A stretch of 64,000 nt of DNA from Rhizobium sp. R635 (GCF_002211285.1 NZ_LOKX01000014.1:34270-98269); one strand, 5' to 3'. Counted from the first letter of the stretch, positions 1-8,326 are shown. Numbers and translations are program-made. The notes: a model not told the origin generated them from the letters alone.

Positions 1-2
1 GC

Positions 3-746
3 TATCCGATCGGCATGGGGCTGACGCTGGCCGGCGGCCTTGCCCAGATCGGCGAGTTTTCCTTCATTCTCGCCGGACTCGGCGTCTCGCTCGGGCTCCT
101 GCCGCATGAGGGCCAGGATCTGATCCTTGCCGCCGCGATCCTGTCGATCACACTCAACCCGATCGTAATCTTCGCGACGGACGGCCTGAAGAAACATATC
201 CATTCGAAATGGCCCGCCCTCTTCGAGAGCTACGGCAGGAAGAGGCAAAAGACGCTCGGCAGGGAACTGGAAAAGATTAGGGCACTCGGCGAGGAGCGCG
301 AGCGCCAGCACCAGTTGAAGATGCAGCAGCTGATCGAAACCTTTCCGCTATTCTCCCAGGTCGGCGAGGACGCGCAGGAGGAGCTGCTGCTGCTCTTCAA
401 GGCGAAATCAGCCCCTCCCGGCGAACGTGTCATTCGCCGCGGCGATCGTGGCGACAGCATGTATTTCATCTCCTCAGGCGCCGTGGAGGTGCGGCTCGCC
501 AGCGGCGCGATCCGCCTGGAGCCCGGCGCCTTTTTCGGGGAGATGGCGCTGCTGAGCGGCGGACGGCGCACGGCCGACGTCATCGCCGTCGATTTCTGCC
601 AGTTCGAGGTGCTCGATCGGCGCGACTTCAACATGTTCATGTCACACCATCCCAATCTGCGCGCCGTCGTCAGCGAAATGGCGCAGAAACGCACGGAAAT
701 GAACGTCCTGCGCCAGCAATGGGAAAAATCGATGGATCTGTCCTGA
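3..746 (+). CDS. K+/H+ antiporter (KefB/YbaL type) with C-terminal cyclic-nucleotide-binding domain, 5' partial
   Basis: The reading frame is open to the window edge, so the N-terminal membrane domain is missing; the first ATG at 15 is internal. Residues 1-65 hold the last membrane helices of a CPA2-type monovalent cation:proton antiporter, including the conserved QIGEFSFILAGLG stretch. A charged linker follows (about residues 80-110). Residues 120-230 form a cNMP-binding-like domain with the glycine-rich PGAFFGEMALL turn typical of CAP-family beta-rolls. Known for the family: cytoplasmic-membrane cation efflux; a nucleotide domain in place of the usual TrkA-N domain is a variant found in rhizobia. 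Whether it binds cAMP cannot be judged here. Confidence 0.85.
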   Translation, partial: YPIGMGLTLAGGLAQIGEFSFILAGLGVSLGLLPHEGQDLILAAAILSITLNPIVIFATDGLKKHIHSKWPALFESYGRKRQKTLGRELEKIRALGEERERQHQLKMQQLIETFPLFSQVGEDAQEELLLLFKAKSAPPGERVIRRGDRGDSMYFISSGAVEVRLASGAIRLEPGAFFGEMALLSGGRRTADVIAVDFCQFEVLDRRDFNMFMSHHPNLRAVVSEMAQKRTEMNVLRQQWEKSMDLS

Positions 747-768
747 AACGCGATCTTCCGTGACGACC

Positions 769-1059
769 TCAGGAGAAGGCAGGCCAGTAAGCGTCGGAGC
801 GAAAATCCAAAGGGATCGGATCGAGCCGCGACAGCGCCTCGGCGACGAAATCGATCTGCAGCGACAAATATCTGAGTGCTGTCGGCATCGGCGCGCCGGT
901 CGCAAATTCCCGGACGCGGGATATATGATAGCCGCTTTCGTCGAGCCGCCGCGCCGCTTCCCGGCGCACGTCGTCCCGGCTCGGTCCGCAATCCGCCTCA
1001 TGATACACATCCGCCCGCGCGGCCTGCCCACGGCCACCCTCGATCACTTTGAATATCAT
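769..1059 (-). CDS. Hypothetical protein, 96 aa
   Basis: The chosen start is the ATG at 1059, which has an AGGGTGG ribosome-binding-like sequence just upstream; a frame extension to 1122 has none and would add a cysteine-rich stretch of poor coding character. The product begins MIFKVIEGG, is soluble and charged, has no signal peptide or membrane segment, and resembles small uncharacterised rhizobial proteins. It is convergent with the antiporter gene and divergent from the yqaA-like gene. No domain recognised. Confidence 0.6.
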   Translation of the reverse strand: MIFKVIEGGRGQAARADVYHEADCGPSRDDVRREAARRLDESGYHISRVREFATGAPMPTALRYLSLQIDFVAEALSRLDPIPLDFRSDAYWPAFS

Positions 1060-1258
1060 CTCGCGCCACCCTGCATGCCGACAAAAACAACCTGCCTCAC
1101 AATGGCCGATTCGCAATCCCATGAAATCTTGGGAGGGGCGGAAAGCCCCGGATCACGATTTTTTTAAGCCGCGGTGGCGCGAAGGACACGGGGCAAGCAT
1201 TTACAGCGCCGCGCACGGCACCTAAAGCTTTTTTGCATCGCAACAGGAAGGAAACGGA

Positions 1259-1849
1259 ATGCTCCGCAGACTTTACGACTGGACCATGTCTCTGGCCGCG
1301 CGCAAATCGGCCGAAGTCTGGCTCGCCGTCATCGCCTTCGTCGAAAGCTCCGTCTTTCTCGTCCCCGCCGACGTACTTTTTCTGCCGATGGCACTCGCCA
1401 AGCCGGAACGCTCCTATCGCTACGCGCTGGTTGCAACGGCGGCCTCCGTTCTCGGCGGTATTGCCGGCTGGGCGCTCGGCTATTACGCCTATGAGACGGT
1501 GGCCCGGCCGGTTCTCGAATTCTACGGCAAGCTCGATGCTTTCGAGCAGATGAAGGCCTATGTCACCTACGAGACGATCCTGCTGCTGCTCGTCACGTCA
1601 GGTCTCGCACATCTGCCGCCGATCAAGATCGTGACCATCCTGTCCGGCGTCATCCACGTCAATCTGGGTCTTTTCATCGTTTCGGCGATCGTTGCGCGCG
1701 GTGCGCGTTTCCTGTTCCTCGCCTGGCTGCTGCGCCGCTACGGCGAGCCGATCCGGGATTTCATCGAGAAGCGCCTCGGCCAGATCGTCGGCATCGGCGC
1801 CGGCGCCGTGATCGTGCTATATGTCGGCTACCGCTCTTTCGCTCACTAA
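1259..1849 (+). CDS. yqaA: YqaA family (DedA/VTT superfamily) membrane protein
   Basis: The 196-aa product has four to five hydrophobic segments and the YqaA/DedA arrangement: an early ESS..PADVLFLPMAL segment, a GGIAGWALGYYAYE segment and a C-terminal amphipathic tail. The ATG at 1259 follows an AAGGAAAC Shine-Dalgarno sequence. DedA/VTT proteins act in the inner membrane and are linked to membrane lipid flipping and envelope homeostasis; the substrate of the YqaA branch is not established. The stop codon runs straight into repeat copy 1. Confidence 0.88.
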   Translation: MLRRLYDWTMSLAARKSAEVWLAVIAFVESSVFLVPADVLFLPMALAKPERSYRYALVATAASVLGGIAGWALGYYAYETVARPVLEFYGKLDAFEQMKAYVTYETILLLLVTSGLAHLPPIKIVTILSGVIHVNLGLFIVSAIVARGARFLFLAWLLRRYGEPIRDFIEKRLGQIVGIGAGAVIVLYVGYRSFAH

Positions 1850-1949
1850 AGCGCGTCGCGATCTTTCAGATCTGCTCCTCGCGCTTTAGGTTTTTGTTGT
1901 TACGCATGTCATTCTCGCAAAACCGCTGCACAGTTTTGCGCGACATGCT
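1848..1949 (+). repeat. Palindromic intergenic repeat, copy 1 (RIME-like), forward
   Basis: About 102 bp reading AAAGCGCGTCGCGATCTTTC at one end and GCGCGACATGCT at the other. The inner half can fold on itself (AAAACCG..CAGTTTTGCG). The TAA of yqaA is the first part of the element (TAAAGCGC). Near-identical copies lie at 2491-2586, 23291-23390 and 49158-49257. Length and mosaic palindromic structure match the RIME elements described in Rhizobium; the class assignment is from memory. Confidence 0.8.
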
Positions 1950-1975
1950 CCAGGCCCACCTTGCGGAGCTCCGCC

Positions 1976-2491
1976 ATGACTGCCACTTCCTCGCCGCTCG
2001 CCCGCCCCGGCTTCACCTATTCCCTATTGCTCGCCATCGGCATGGCGGCGGCAGTCGGCACGGCGCTCGGCTTCCAATATATCGGCGGCTACATTCCCTG
2101 CGCGCTCTGCCTCCTGCAGCGCCAGCCCTATTATTACGCCATCCCCATCGCCATAATCGCAGCGATCTCCTCGCTCGTCGGCCTGCCGAACTGGATCACC
2201 CGCGCGCTCATTCTCGCAGCCGGCATCCTGATGCTGGTGACGGCGGGCATGGGCGTCTATCACGCCGGCGTCGAATGGCATTTCTGGCCGGGACCCGCCA
2301 CCTGCTCGACGACGGCAAACAGCATGACGAGCAATGCCGGCGATCTGCTCACCGAGCTCAATACGATCAAAGGCCCGTCCTGCACCGATGCGGCGCTGAG
2401 GGTACTCGGCCTGTCTTTTGCAGGCTGGAACGTAATCGCGGGAATTCTGCTCGCAGCCTTCGCCTTCGTCGGCGTCCGCAGATCCGCTTAA
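1976..2491 (+). CDS. dsbB: Disulfide bond formation protein B
   Basis: A 171-aa inner-membrane protein with four hydrophobic segments. It carries the first periplasmic redox pair as CALC (C42/C45) just after helix 1 and a second pair C110/C136 in the second periplasmic loop, the arrangement DsbB uses to pass electrons from DsbA to quinone. The ATG at 1976 was chosen because the protein starts naturally at MTATSS; an in-frame start at 1961 would add five residues. The gene is bracketed by two repeat copies whose AGCATGTCGC ends both face it, and its TAA overlaps copy 2. No dsbA is in the window. Confidence 0.93.
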   Translation: MTATSSPLARPGFTYSLLLAIGMAAAVGTALGFQYIGGYIPCALCLLQRQPYYYAIPIAIIAAISSLVGLPNWITRALILAAGILMLVTAGMGVYHAGVEWHFWPGPATCSTTANSMTSNAGDLLTELNTIKGPSCTDAALRVLGLSFAGWNVIAGILLAAFAFVGVRRSA

Positions 2492-2586
2492 GCATGTCGC
2501 GCAAAACCGTCCGGCGGTTTTGCGCCAATGACACGCGTAAAGCAAAGACGTGAAGCGCGAGCGAATCTGAAAGATCGCGACGCGCT
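2491..2586 (-). repeat. Palindromic intergenic repeat, copy 2 (RIME-like), inverted
   Basis: About 96 bp, in the opposite orientation to copy 1. It begins AGCATGTCGCGCAAAACCG, which overlaps the last base of the dsbB stop codon, and ends GATCGCGACGCGCT. It contains the hairpin CAAAACCG-tccg-CGGTTTTG. It lies between dsbB (+) and the HNH gene (-), so it could act as a bidirectional 3'-end structure; that role is inference. Confidence 0.8.
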
Positions 2587-2599
2587 CTCGGCTGGTCGA

Positions 2600-3157
2600 T
2601 CAGGGCTGCAGCTCGGTATCCCAGTAGAGATAGTCGAGCCAGCTGTCGTGGAGATAGTTCGGCGGGAACAGCCGGCCGTTATTGTGCAGATCCTGCACCG
2701 TCGGCTGGTAAGGCTTCTGCGCCGGGAACATGCCCGCCTGCTTCGGAAGCTTGCTGCCCTTGCGCAGGTTGCAGGGCGAGCAGGCCGCCACGACATTCTC
2801 CCAGGTCGTCTCGCCGCCATGGGCGCGCGGGATGACATGGTCGAAGGTCAGGTCGTCACGGGCGCCGCAATACTGGCATTCGAACCGGTCGCGCAGGAAG
2901 ACGTTGAACCGGGTGAAAGCAGGATTGCGGGACGGCTGAACATAAGTCTTGAGGCATACGACGCTCGGAAGCCGCATCGAAAAGCTCGGCGAGGAAACCG
3001 AATGTTCATACTCTGCGATGATGTTCACGCGGTCGAGAAATACCGCCTTGATCGCGTCCTGCCAGGACCATAGCGACAAGGGGTAATAACTCAGCGGCCG
3101 GTAGTCAGCGTTCAGGACGAGCGCCGGCAGGGCCTGCGGGGAGACTGCAATCGTCAA
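2600..3157 (-). CDS. HNH endonuclease family protein
   Basis: A 185-aa protein with an HNH/zinc-ribbon nuclease core: CQYCG (about residue 95), then DHVIPRAHGG (the HNH histidines) and CSPCNLRKG, giving two CxxC pairs around the fold. The start is taken as the TTG at 3157 (MTIAVSPQ...), which has TCAGGAGAG 6-8 nt upstream; an ATG at 3250 would add 31 residues without a ribosome-binding site. Stand-alone HNH proteins of this length are very common in Rhizobiales and usually have no known substrate. No restriction or phage genes are nearby. Confidence 0.88.
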   Translation of the reverse strand: MTIAVSPQALPALVLNADYRPLSYYPLSLWSWQDAIKAVFLDRVNIIAEYEHSVSSPSFSMRLPSVVCLKTYVQPSRNPAFTRFNVFLRDRFECQYCGARDDLTFDHVIPRAHGGETTWENVVAACSPCNLRKGSKLPKQAGMFPAQKPYQPTVQDLHNNGRLFPPNYLHDSWLDYLYWDTELQP

Positions 3158-3268
3158 GGGACTCTCCTGATCGATTCGGCATCTGCACCTGTATATTAGG
3201 CCGGTTGTTACAGGATTGTGAAGTCCAATAAATTCAGAGGATAAAGGCAATTTGAAGAGTGTGGCCGA

Positions 3269-3961
3269 TCAGCCGATCGGCACCATGTCGCGGCGCATTT
3301 TCGCGGCGTAATAGGCCCAGAAAAGCCGCGCCGCGACCGAACGCCACGGCGACCAGGCTTCCGCAAGCAGAGCAAGCGCCTTTGCCTGCGGCCGCGCCGC
3401 AAGGCCGAAGGCCGTGCCAACGGCGTTCTGCAGCGCGACATCGCCGGCCGGGAAGACGTCGGCATGGCCGCCGCAGAACATCAGATAGACCTCGGCAGTC
3501 CACGGGCCCACCCCCTTCAGCGCGGTGAGTTCGCCAAGCGCCTCGCCGGGAGGCTTCAGGCAGAGACGAGAGAGATCGAGGCTGCCGGAGGCGGCGGCTT
3601 CGGCGATCCGCGACAAGGTTTCGGCCTTGGCGCGCGACAGGCCGAATTCCCGCCATGCCTCGGGGTGAAGCACCGCGTAGCCTTCCGCGGTCAGCAGGCC
3701 GTCCGCCGGCAACATGCGCCGCCAGATCGCCTCGGCGCTGGCGCGCGACACCATCTGCGAGACGATGATATGCGCAAGGCCGGCAAAACCGGGCTCACGC
3801 AGCCGTAGCGGCAACGGCCCCGCATCCGCCGCGATCGGCGCAAGGCGTGGATCGAGACGAAGCAGCGCTTCGAGCCCTTGCCTGACATCGTCCTCGTTGC
3901 GGATGATCTGCACGTTACCTCGCAGTGGTTCAGAAACCGGATTCGTGGCAGAAGAAAGCAT
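3269..3961 (-). CDS. alkA: DNA-3-methyladenine glycosylase II (AlkA/HhH-GPD)
   Basis: A HhH-GPD base-excision glycosylase of about 230 aa. The helix-hairpin-helix is LTALKGVGPWTAEVYL (near residue 150), followed by FPAGDVALQ with the catalytic aspartate. The short length without the long N-terminal AlkA beta-domain fits the compact proteobacterial form. The ATG at 3961 overlaps the gluQ ATG on the other strand (both within CATG); a GTG at 3967 and an internal GTG at residue 17 are alternatives. It removes alkylated purines from DNA. Confidence 0.9.
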   Translation of the reverse strand: MLSSATNPVSEPLRGNVQIIRNEDDVRQGLEALLRLDPRLAPIAADAGPLPLRLREPGFAGLAHIIVSQMVSRASAEAIWRRMLPADGLLTAEGYAVLHPEAWREFGLSRAKAETLSRIAEAAASGSLDLSRLCLKPPGEALGELTALKGVGPWTAEVYLMFCGGHADVFPAGDVALQNAVGTAFGLAARPQAKALALLAEAWSPWRSVAARLFWAYYAAKMRRDMVPIG

Positions 3962-4841
3962 GACCACGAGCGAGCGTCAAAAACCTGTCTTTCGTTTTGC
4001 GCCGAGCCCCAACGGAGCGCTGCATCTCGGCCATGCCCTCTCGGCCTTCTTGAACCGTGATATGGCCGAAGCCGAGGACGGCCGTCTTCTGCTGCGCATC
4101 GAAGATATCGACCTGACGCGCTGCACGCCGGCATTCGAGGCCGGCATCTTCAAGGACCTCGACTGGCTGGACATTGATTGGGAAAGCCCGGTGCGGCGCC
4201 AGTCGGAACATTTCCCGGAATATCAGGCGGCGCTGCATGCGCTGATCGAGCGCGGCCTGGTCTATCCTGCCTTTCTCACGCGCGGCGAGGTGAAGGCGCG
4301 GGTGGCCGCCTACGAGGCAGCGGGTGAATCCTGGCCGCGCGATCCAGACGGCACCCCGCATTATCCGGCGACCGATCGCGAGCGCCCGGAGGACGAACGG
4401 CAGGAAATGCTCGCCTCGGGCATGAAGCATGCCTGGCGGCTCGATATGCGCAAGGCGCTCGACCTGATCGGCGAACTCCTGTTCTGGACGGAAACCGGCG
4501 ACGGCAGGTCAGGCGAGATCGCCGCCGAACCCGAGGTCTGGGGCGATGTCATCCTGTCGCGCTCGGACGCCCCTTCGAGCTACCATCTTTCCGTGGTCGT
4601 CGACGATGCTCTGCAGGGCGTCACCCATGTCGTGCGCGGGCTCGACCTCTTCCATGCGACCTCCGTGCACCGGCTGTTGCAGGTGCTGCTCGACCTGCCG
4701 CAGCCGATCTATCACCATCACCGCCTCATTCTGGATGCGGGTGGCCGCAAGCTTTCGAAAAGCGACGGCGCCAGCGGACTTGGCGAATTGCGTGCCCAGG
4801 GCATGTCAGGGATGGATGTTCGCCGCCTTGTCGGGCTTTGA
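3960..4841 (+). CDS. gluQ: Glutamyl-Q tRNA(Asp) synthetase
   Basis: A 293-aa paralogue of the catalytic half of glutamyl-tRNA synthetase. It has the class I signatures FAPSPNGALHLGHAL (HIGH motif, residues 11-25) and KLSKS near the C-terminus, with no anticodon-binding domain, as expected for GluQRS. The enzyme activates glutamate and attaches it to queuosine in tRNA(Asp). The family's usual zinc-binding cysteines are not evident here. The last 36 bp overlap the convergent yihY-like gene. The start codon overlaps that of alkA. A queuosine-precursor-type transporter occurs at 31.9 kb. Confidence 0.94.
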   Translation: MTTSERQKPVFRFAPSPNGALHLGHALSAFLNRDMAEAEDGRLLLRIEDIDLTRCTPAFEAGIFKDLDWLDIDWESPVRRQSEHFPEYQAALHALIERGLVYPAFLTRGEVKARVAAYEAAGESWPRDPDGTPHYPATDRERPEDERQEMLASGMKHAWRLDMRKALDLIGELLFWTETGDGRSGEIAAEPEVWGDVILSRSDAPSSYHLSVVVDDALQGVTHVVRGLDLFHATSVHRLLQVLLDLPQPIYHHHRLILDAGGRKLSKSDGASGLGELRAQGMSGMDVRRLVGL

Positions 4842-5786
4842 TTGCCTTTCCACCCGCTCTCTGCCGACGATCGAAAGCGTATGGGAGAACATCCGGAAAA
4901 CGCGGAACTTGATCAGCGCCGCATTGATCTCCGCTCCGATGATGAAGATGACCCCGACCATATAGAGAAAGATCAGCACGATCATGACGGAGGCGAGACC
5001 GGCATAGGTCGCCGTATAATTGGCGAAGGTCGCGAGATAATAGGCAAAGATCAGCGCGCCGGCGAGCCAGAGAAGCAGCGTCAGCAGCACGCCGGGAATG
5101 ACATCGAAGACGCGCCTTTTGCCCGCCGGCAGCCAGAGATGCACGACGAGCAGCCCGACGGTCAGCACCACCAGCGTGCCGTAGACGCGCCAGCTGAAGA
5201 CGATGTCGAGCGTATCGGCAAACAGCGGAAACCAGCCGCGCGCATAATCGAGCGCCAGCGGCAGGGCGACGAGGAGAATACTGATCGCGGCAAAGATGAT
5301 GACGGCGATCAGCACGTAGCCGAGGCTGGCGAGGCGGGTGAAATACCACGGCCGCGTCTCCTGCACCCGATAGGCGCGGTTGAGCGAAATGCGCAGCGCC
5401 TCGACGCCGTTCGAGGCGAAATAGGCGGCCGCCAGCACCGAGATCGTCAGCAGCCCGCCGCGCGGAATGGTCAGAACCTGCAGCACCTGGTCGGCGAGCG
5501 GTTTGGCGATCGCCTCGGGCCAGGTGTCGAAGATCAGATGGATGGCGGTCGAGGAAAATTGATCGGCGCCGAGGAAGCTTGCGAGCGCCGTGCCGAAGAT
5601 CAGGAAAGGGAAAACCGCAAGCAGGCTCGAGAGCGCTACGTGGCTCGCCATGGCAAATCCGTCATCTTCGACCATGTGACAGATCGCATCATAGACCACG
5701 TCGTAAATCGTGCGCAGCACCTTCGGCATTCCGTCCCCGGCTTTCCAGATTGTATCCTGTGGCCGAATATGGGAAACGAGTCCCAT
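4806..5786 (-). CDS. YihY/BrkB family inner-membrane protein
   Basis: 326 aa (307 aa if the ATG at 5729, MPKVLRTIYD, is used). Five to six membrane segments and the conserved YihY/BrkB elements are visible: ASHVALSSLLAVFPFLIF at the start, FASNGVEALRISLNRAYRV in the middle and an IGAEINAAL segment near the end. The family was once called ribonuclease BN, but the true RNase BN is a different protein; the membrane function is unknown. The 3' end overlaps gluQ by 36 bp tail to tail. Confidence 0.9.
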   Translation of the reverse strand: MGLVSHIRPQDTIWKAGDGMPKVLRTIYDVVYDAICHMVEDDGFAMASHVALSSLLAVFPFLIFGTALASFLGADQFSSTAIHLIFDTWPEAIAKPLADQVLQVLTIPRGGLLTISVLAAAYFASNGVEALRISLNRAYRVQETRPWYFTRLASLGYVLIAVIIFAAISILLVALPLALDYARGWFPLFADTLDIVFSWRVYGTLVVLTVGLLVVHLWLPAGKRRVFDVIPGVLLTLLLWLAGALIFAYYLATFANYTATYAGLASVMIVLIFLYMVGVIFIIGAEINAALIKFRVFRMFSHTLSIVGRERVERQSKPDKAANIHP

Positions 5787-5805
5787 TTTGTACAGGAATC
5801 ATTCC

Positions 5806-6639
5806 ATGGCGGGAGAGCGCACCATCGTCGTGACCGGATGCTCGTCCGGCATCGGCGCTTACTGCGCGCGGGCGCTGAAAGCCGATGGCTGGCGTGTCTT
5901 CGCGACGGTGCGCAAGACGGAAGATCTGGCCGGGCTGGAAGCGGACGGCATCGAAACCTTCCTGATGGATTATGCCAGGGCCGAGACGATCTCAGACCTG
6001 GTCGGCACGGTTCTGGAACGCAGCGGCGGTCGCATCGACGCGCTCTTCAACAATGGCGCTTATGGTCAGCCGGGCGCCGTCGAAGACCTCTCGACGGCGG
6101 CGCTGCGCGAACAGTTCGAGGCGAATTTCTTCGGCTGGCATGAATTGACGCGGCAGGTCATTCCGCCGATGCGAAAACGCAAAGAGGGGCGGATCGTGCA
6201 ATGCTCCTCCATCCTCGGCGTGGTGCCCTACCGCTATCGCGGCGCCTACACCGCCTCCAAATTTGCGCTCGAAGGCCTCAGCGTCACCTTGCGCATGGAA
6301 CTGCAGGGCAGCGGCATCCATGTGAGCCTGATCGAGCCGGGACCGATCGCCACGCGTTTCACCGCCAATGCGCTCGCCAAGATCAAGGAACATATCGATC
6401 TTGAGAATTCGCCGCACGCGGCCGATTATGTCAGGCAGCTGGCGAGGCTCGAAGGATCAGGACCGGTCAGCCGCCATAAGCTCGGCCCGGACGCGGTCTA
6501 TTCGGTATTGAAGCACGCATTGAACTCGAAAAAACCGAGACCACATTATCCTGTAACGACTCCGGCTAAACAGGGCATGGTTCTGAAGCGGCTGCTCCCG
6601 GCAGATCTCTTCTACCGCCTGATGCGCTGGACGGACTGA
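5806..6639 (+). CDS. SDR family NAD(P)-dependent oxidoreductase
   Basis: A 277-aa classical short-chain dehydrogenase: cofactor motif TGCSSGIG near residue 10, NNGAYG near 80, catalytic YTASK (Tyr-x3-Lys) near 150, and the PG motif (EPGPI) after it. The ATG at 5806 has ACAGGA upstream. The substrate is not predictable; long C-terminal tails of this kind occur in SDRs acting on lipid or retinol-like substrates. Its reading direction continues into the HIG1 and cobalamin genes, with a 14-bp gap to the next. Confidence 0.9.
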   Translation: MAGERTIVVTGCSSGIGAYCARALKADGWRVFATVRKTEDLAGLEADGIETFLMDYARAETISDLVGTVLERSGGRIDALFNNGAYGQPGAVEDLSTAALREQFEANFFGWHELTRQVIPPMRKRKEGRIVQCSSILGVVPYRYRGAYTASKFALEGLSVTLRMELQGSGIHVSLIEPGPIATRFTANALAKIKEHIDLENSPHAADYVRQLARLEGSGPVSRHKLGPDAVYSVLKHALNSKKPRPHYPVTTPAKQGMVLKRLLPADLFYRLMRWTD

Positions 6640-6653
6640 GAAAGCCGAATGCC

Positions 6654-6857
6654 ATGTCCACGGTTACCTATATCCTCGCGATCATCGTCATGGGCGTCGT
6701 CGCCCTCGTCCTGATCCGCGGCCTCTTCAACATGATGAAGGGCGGCGATGCCAACCTTTCCAACAAGCTGATGCAGCTTCGCGTCCTCTTACAGGCGATC
6801 GCCGTCATCCTGATCATGCTGACGCTCTGGCTGACCGGCGGCGGCCGTCCGAGCTGA
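6654..6857 (+). CDS. HIG1-domain twin-transmembrane protein
   Basis: A 67-aa protein with two membrane helices joined by a short loop. The loop and second helix read LSNKLMQLRVLLQAIAVI, the conserved core of the HIG1/hypoxia-induced family (twin transmembrane proteins). Members associate with respiratory complexes in mitochondria; the bacterial role is not settled. It sits 35 bp before the cobalamin adenosyltransferase gene, a neighbour pairing common in Rhizobiales. Confidence 0.85.
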   Translation: MSTVTYILAIIVMGVVALVLIRGLFNMMKGGDANLSNKLMQLRVLLQAIAVILIMLTLWLTGGGRPS

Positions 6858-6892
6858 CCTGACGATAGAGGAGTAAATATGGGCGGTGCCGC

Positions 6893-7471
6893 ATGGTGAA
6901 ACTCAACAAGATCTACACGAAAACAGGCGATGACGGCACGACCGGCCTGGTTTCCGGCCCGCGCCGAAGAAAGGACGACCTGCGCGTCGAAGCCTACGGT
7001 ACGATCGACGAGGCCAATTCCGCGATCGGCCTGGCGCGCCTGCACACATCAGGCCTGCCCGATCTCGACGCCATGCTGATGCTGATCCAGAACGACCTCT
7101 TCGATCTCGGCGCCGATCTCGCCGCCCCCGATACCGGCGAGCCGCCGGCCTATGAGCCGCTGCGGATCGTCGAGACGCAGGTCGAACGCATCGAGCGTGA
7201 TATCGACCGGTTGAATGCCCGCCTGGAGCCGCTGAAATCCTTCATCCTGCCGGGCGGCAGCCCGGCCGCCGCGCATCTGCATCTGGCCCGGACGATCGCG
7301 CGCCGGGCCGAGCGCCTGATGGTGGCGCTTGCCCGCACGGACGGCGAAATCGTCGGCGCGGCCGCGATGAAATATGTCAACCGGCTCTCCGATTTCCTCT
7401 TCGTCGCGGCCCGCCACGCCAATGACCAAGGCCGTGCGGATGTGCTTTGGGTTCCGGGAAAAAACAGATAG
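6893..7471 (+). CDS. Cob(I)yrinic acid a,c-diamide adenosyltransferase (PduO type)
   Basis: A 192-aa ATP:corrinoid adenosyltransferase of the PduO/MMAB family. The ATP-binding N-terminus is IYTKTGDDGTTGL, and the signature RRAERL and NRLSDFLFVAAR helices are present. It makes adenosylcobalamin, the cofactor of methylmalonyl-CoA mutase and class II ribonucleotide reductase. It is distinct from the CobA/CobO type. It fits with cobS and cobT at 34-37 kb, though far apart. Confidence 0.95.
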   Translation: MVKLNKIYTKTGDDGTTGLVSGPRRRKDDLRVEAYGTIDEANSAIGLARLHTSGLPDLDAMLMLIQNDLFDLGADLAAPDTGEPPAYEPLRIVETQVERIERDIDRLNARLEPLKSFILPGGSPAAAHLHLARTIARRAERLMVALARTDGEIVGAAAMKYVNRLSDFLFVAARHANDQGRADVLWVPGKNR

Positions 7472-7504
7472 GCTTGCCGCGATCACGATCGCCGGGGGGC
7501 CTTA

Positions 7505-8290
7505 ATGTTCATACCACTCCATGATGCCAATACGCTGAAACACATCAAGGTCCAGTGGGTGACGCTCGCACTGATCGCCCTGAATGTCGCGATCTGGCTC
7601 TTCACCAGCCTGGAGAGCGAACAGGCGGCCCAGGCGACGACCGTCGGTCTCGGCTATATCCCGGCGATCGCCTTCGGGCATGCGGTGCTGGCGCAGGGCC
7701 TCGAAATCGTGCCGGAGCCGGCGACCTATCTCACCTATGCCTTCGTCCATACCGGTTTCTGGCATCTGGCTTCCAATATGATCTTCCTCTGGGTCTTCGG
7801 CGACAATGTCGAGGATGCGATGGGGCATCTGCGCTTTCTGCTCTTTTACGTCGCCTGCGCCGCCGCCGGCGCGCTCTGCCACGGGCTGCTCGGCATGACG
7901 TCGGAAGCGCCGCTGGTCGGCGCATCGGGGGCGATATCCGGCGTCGTGGCCGCCTATGTCATGCTGCATCCGCGCGTCAGGGTCTGGGTGCTGGTGTTCT
8001 TCCGCGTGCCCCTGCCGCTGCCGGCCTTCGTCCCGCTGCTTTTGTGGATCGGCCAGCAGTTCCTGATGCTTGTGATCGCTTCCGGTGGCGACGTTTCCTG
8101 GGGCGCCCATGTCGGCGGCATCCTTGCCGGCGCCCTTCTGATCTTCGTCCTGCGCCGGCCGGGCGTGCCGCTCTTCGATCGGGAAATCGTGACACCCCGC
8201 GCCGTCAGAAACGAACCTGCCACCGGTCAGACCATCGCTGCCGGCACAGGCGGACGGACGGCACAGCGCTTTCCCTGGGGTCGACGCTGA
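7505..8290 (+). CDS. Rhomboid family intramembrane serine protease
   Basis: 261 aa with six hydrophobic segments. The catalytic dyad is S141 in GASGAISG and H202 in SWGAHVGG; N91 in HLASN is the usual oxyanion-hole residue. The C-terminal 50 residues are a polar cytoplasmic tail. Family function: cleavage of transmembrane substrates within the inner membrane; the substrate is unknown. It starts 33 bp after the cobalamin adenosyltransferase gene and probably shares its transcript. Confidence 0.94.
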   Translation: MFIPLHDANTLKHIKVQWVTLALIALNVAIWLFTSLESEQAAQATTVGLGYIPAIAFGHAVLAQGLEIVPEPATYLTYAFVHTGFWHLASNMIFLWVFGDNVEDAMGHLRFLLFYVACAAAGALCHGLLGMTSEAPLVGASGAISGVVAAYVMLHPRVRVWVLVFFRVPLPLPAFVPLLLWIGQQFLMLVIASGGDVSWGAHVGGILAGALLIFVLRRPGVPLFDREIVTPRAVRNEPATGQTIAAGTGGRTAQRFPWGRR

Positions 8291-8298
8291 CTCCTATA

Positions 8299-8326
8299 TT
8301 GACGTGGACGTAAACGTCCATATATT
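8299..8326 (+). promoter_or_regulatory. etfBA promoter with palindromic operator filling the spacer (LiuR/MerR-like)
   Basis: A -35 TTGACG (8299-8304) and a -10 TATATT (8321-8326) are separated by 16 bp. The whole spacer is the palindrome TGGACGT-AA-ACGTCCA (8305-8320). Operators sited between the -35 and -10 boxes are a hallmark of MerR-family regulators. The ACGTAAACGT core resembles the LiuR motif known for branched-chain amino acid catabolism genes, which often include etf. The regulator assignment is inference; no liuR is in the window. Confidence 0.7.

Noticed and set aside
1136..1166. Terminator GGGGC-ggaaa-GCCCC with later T-run
   Set aside because: The T-run begins 9 nt after the stem, too far for a normal terminator.
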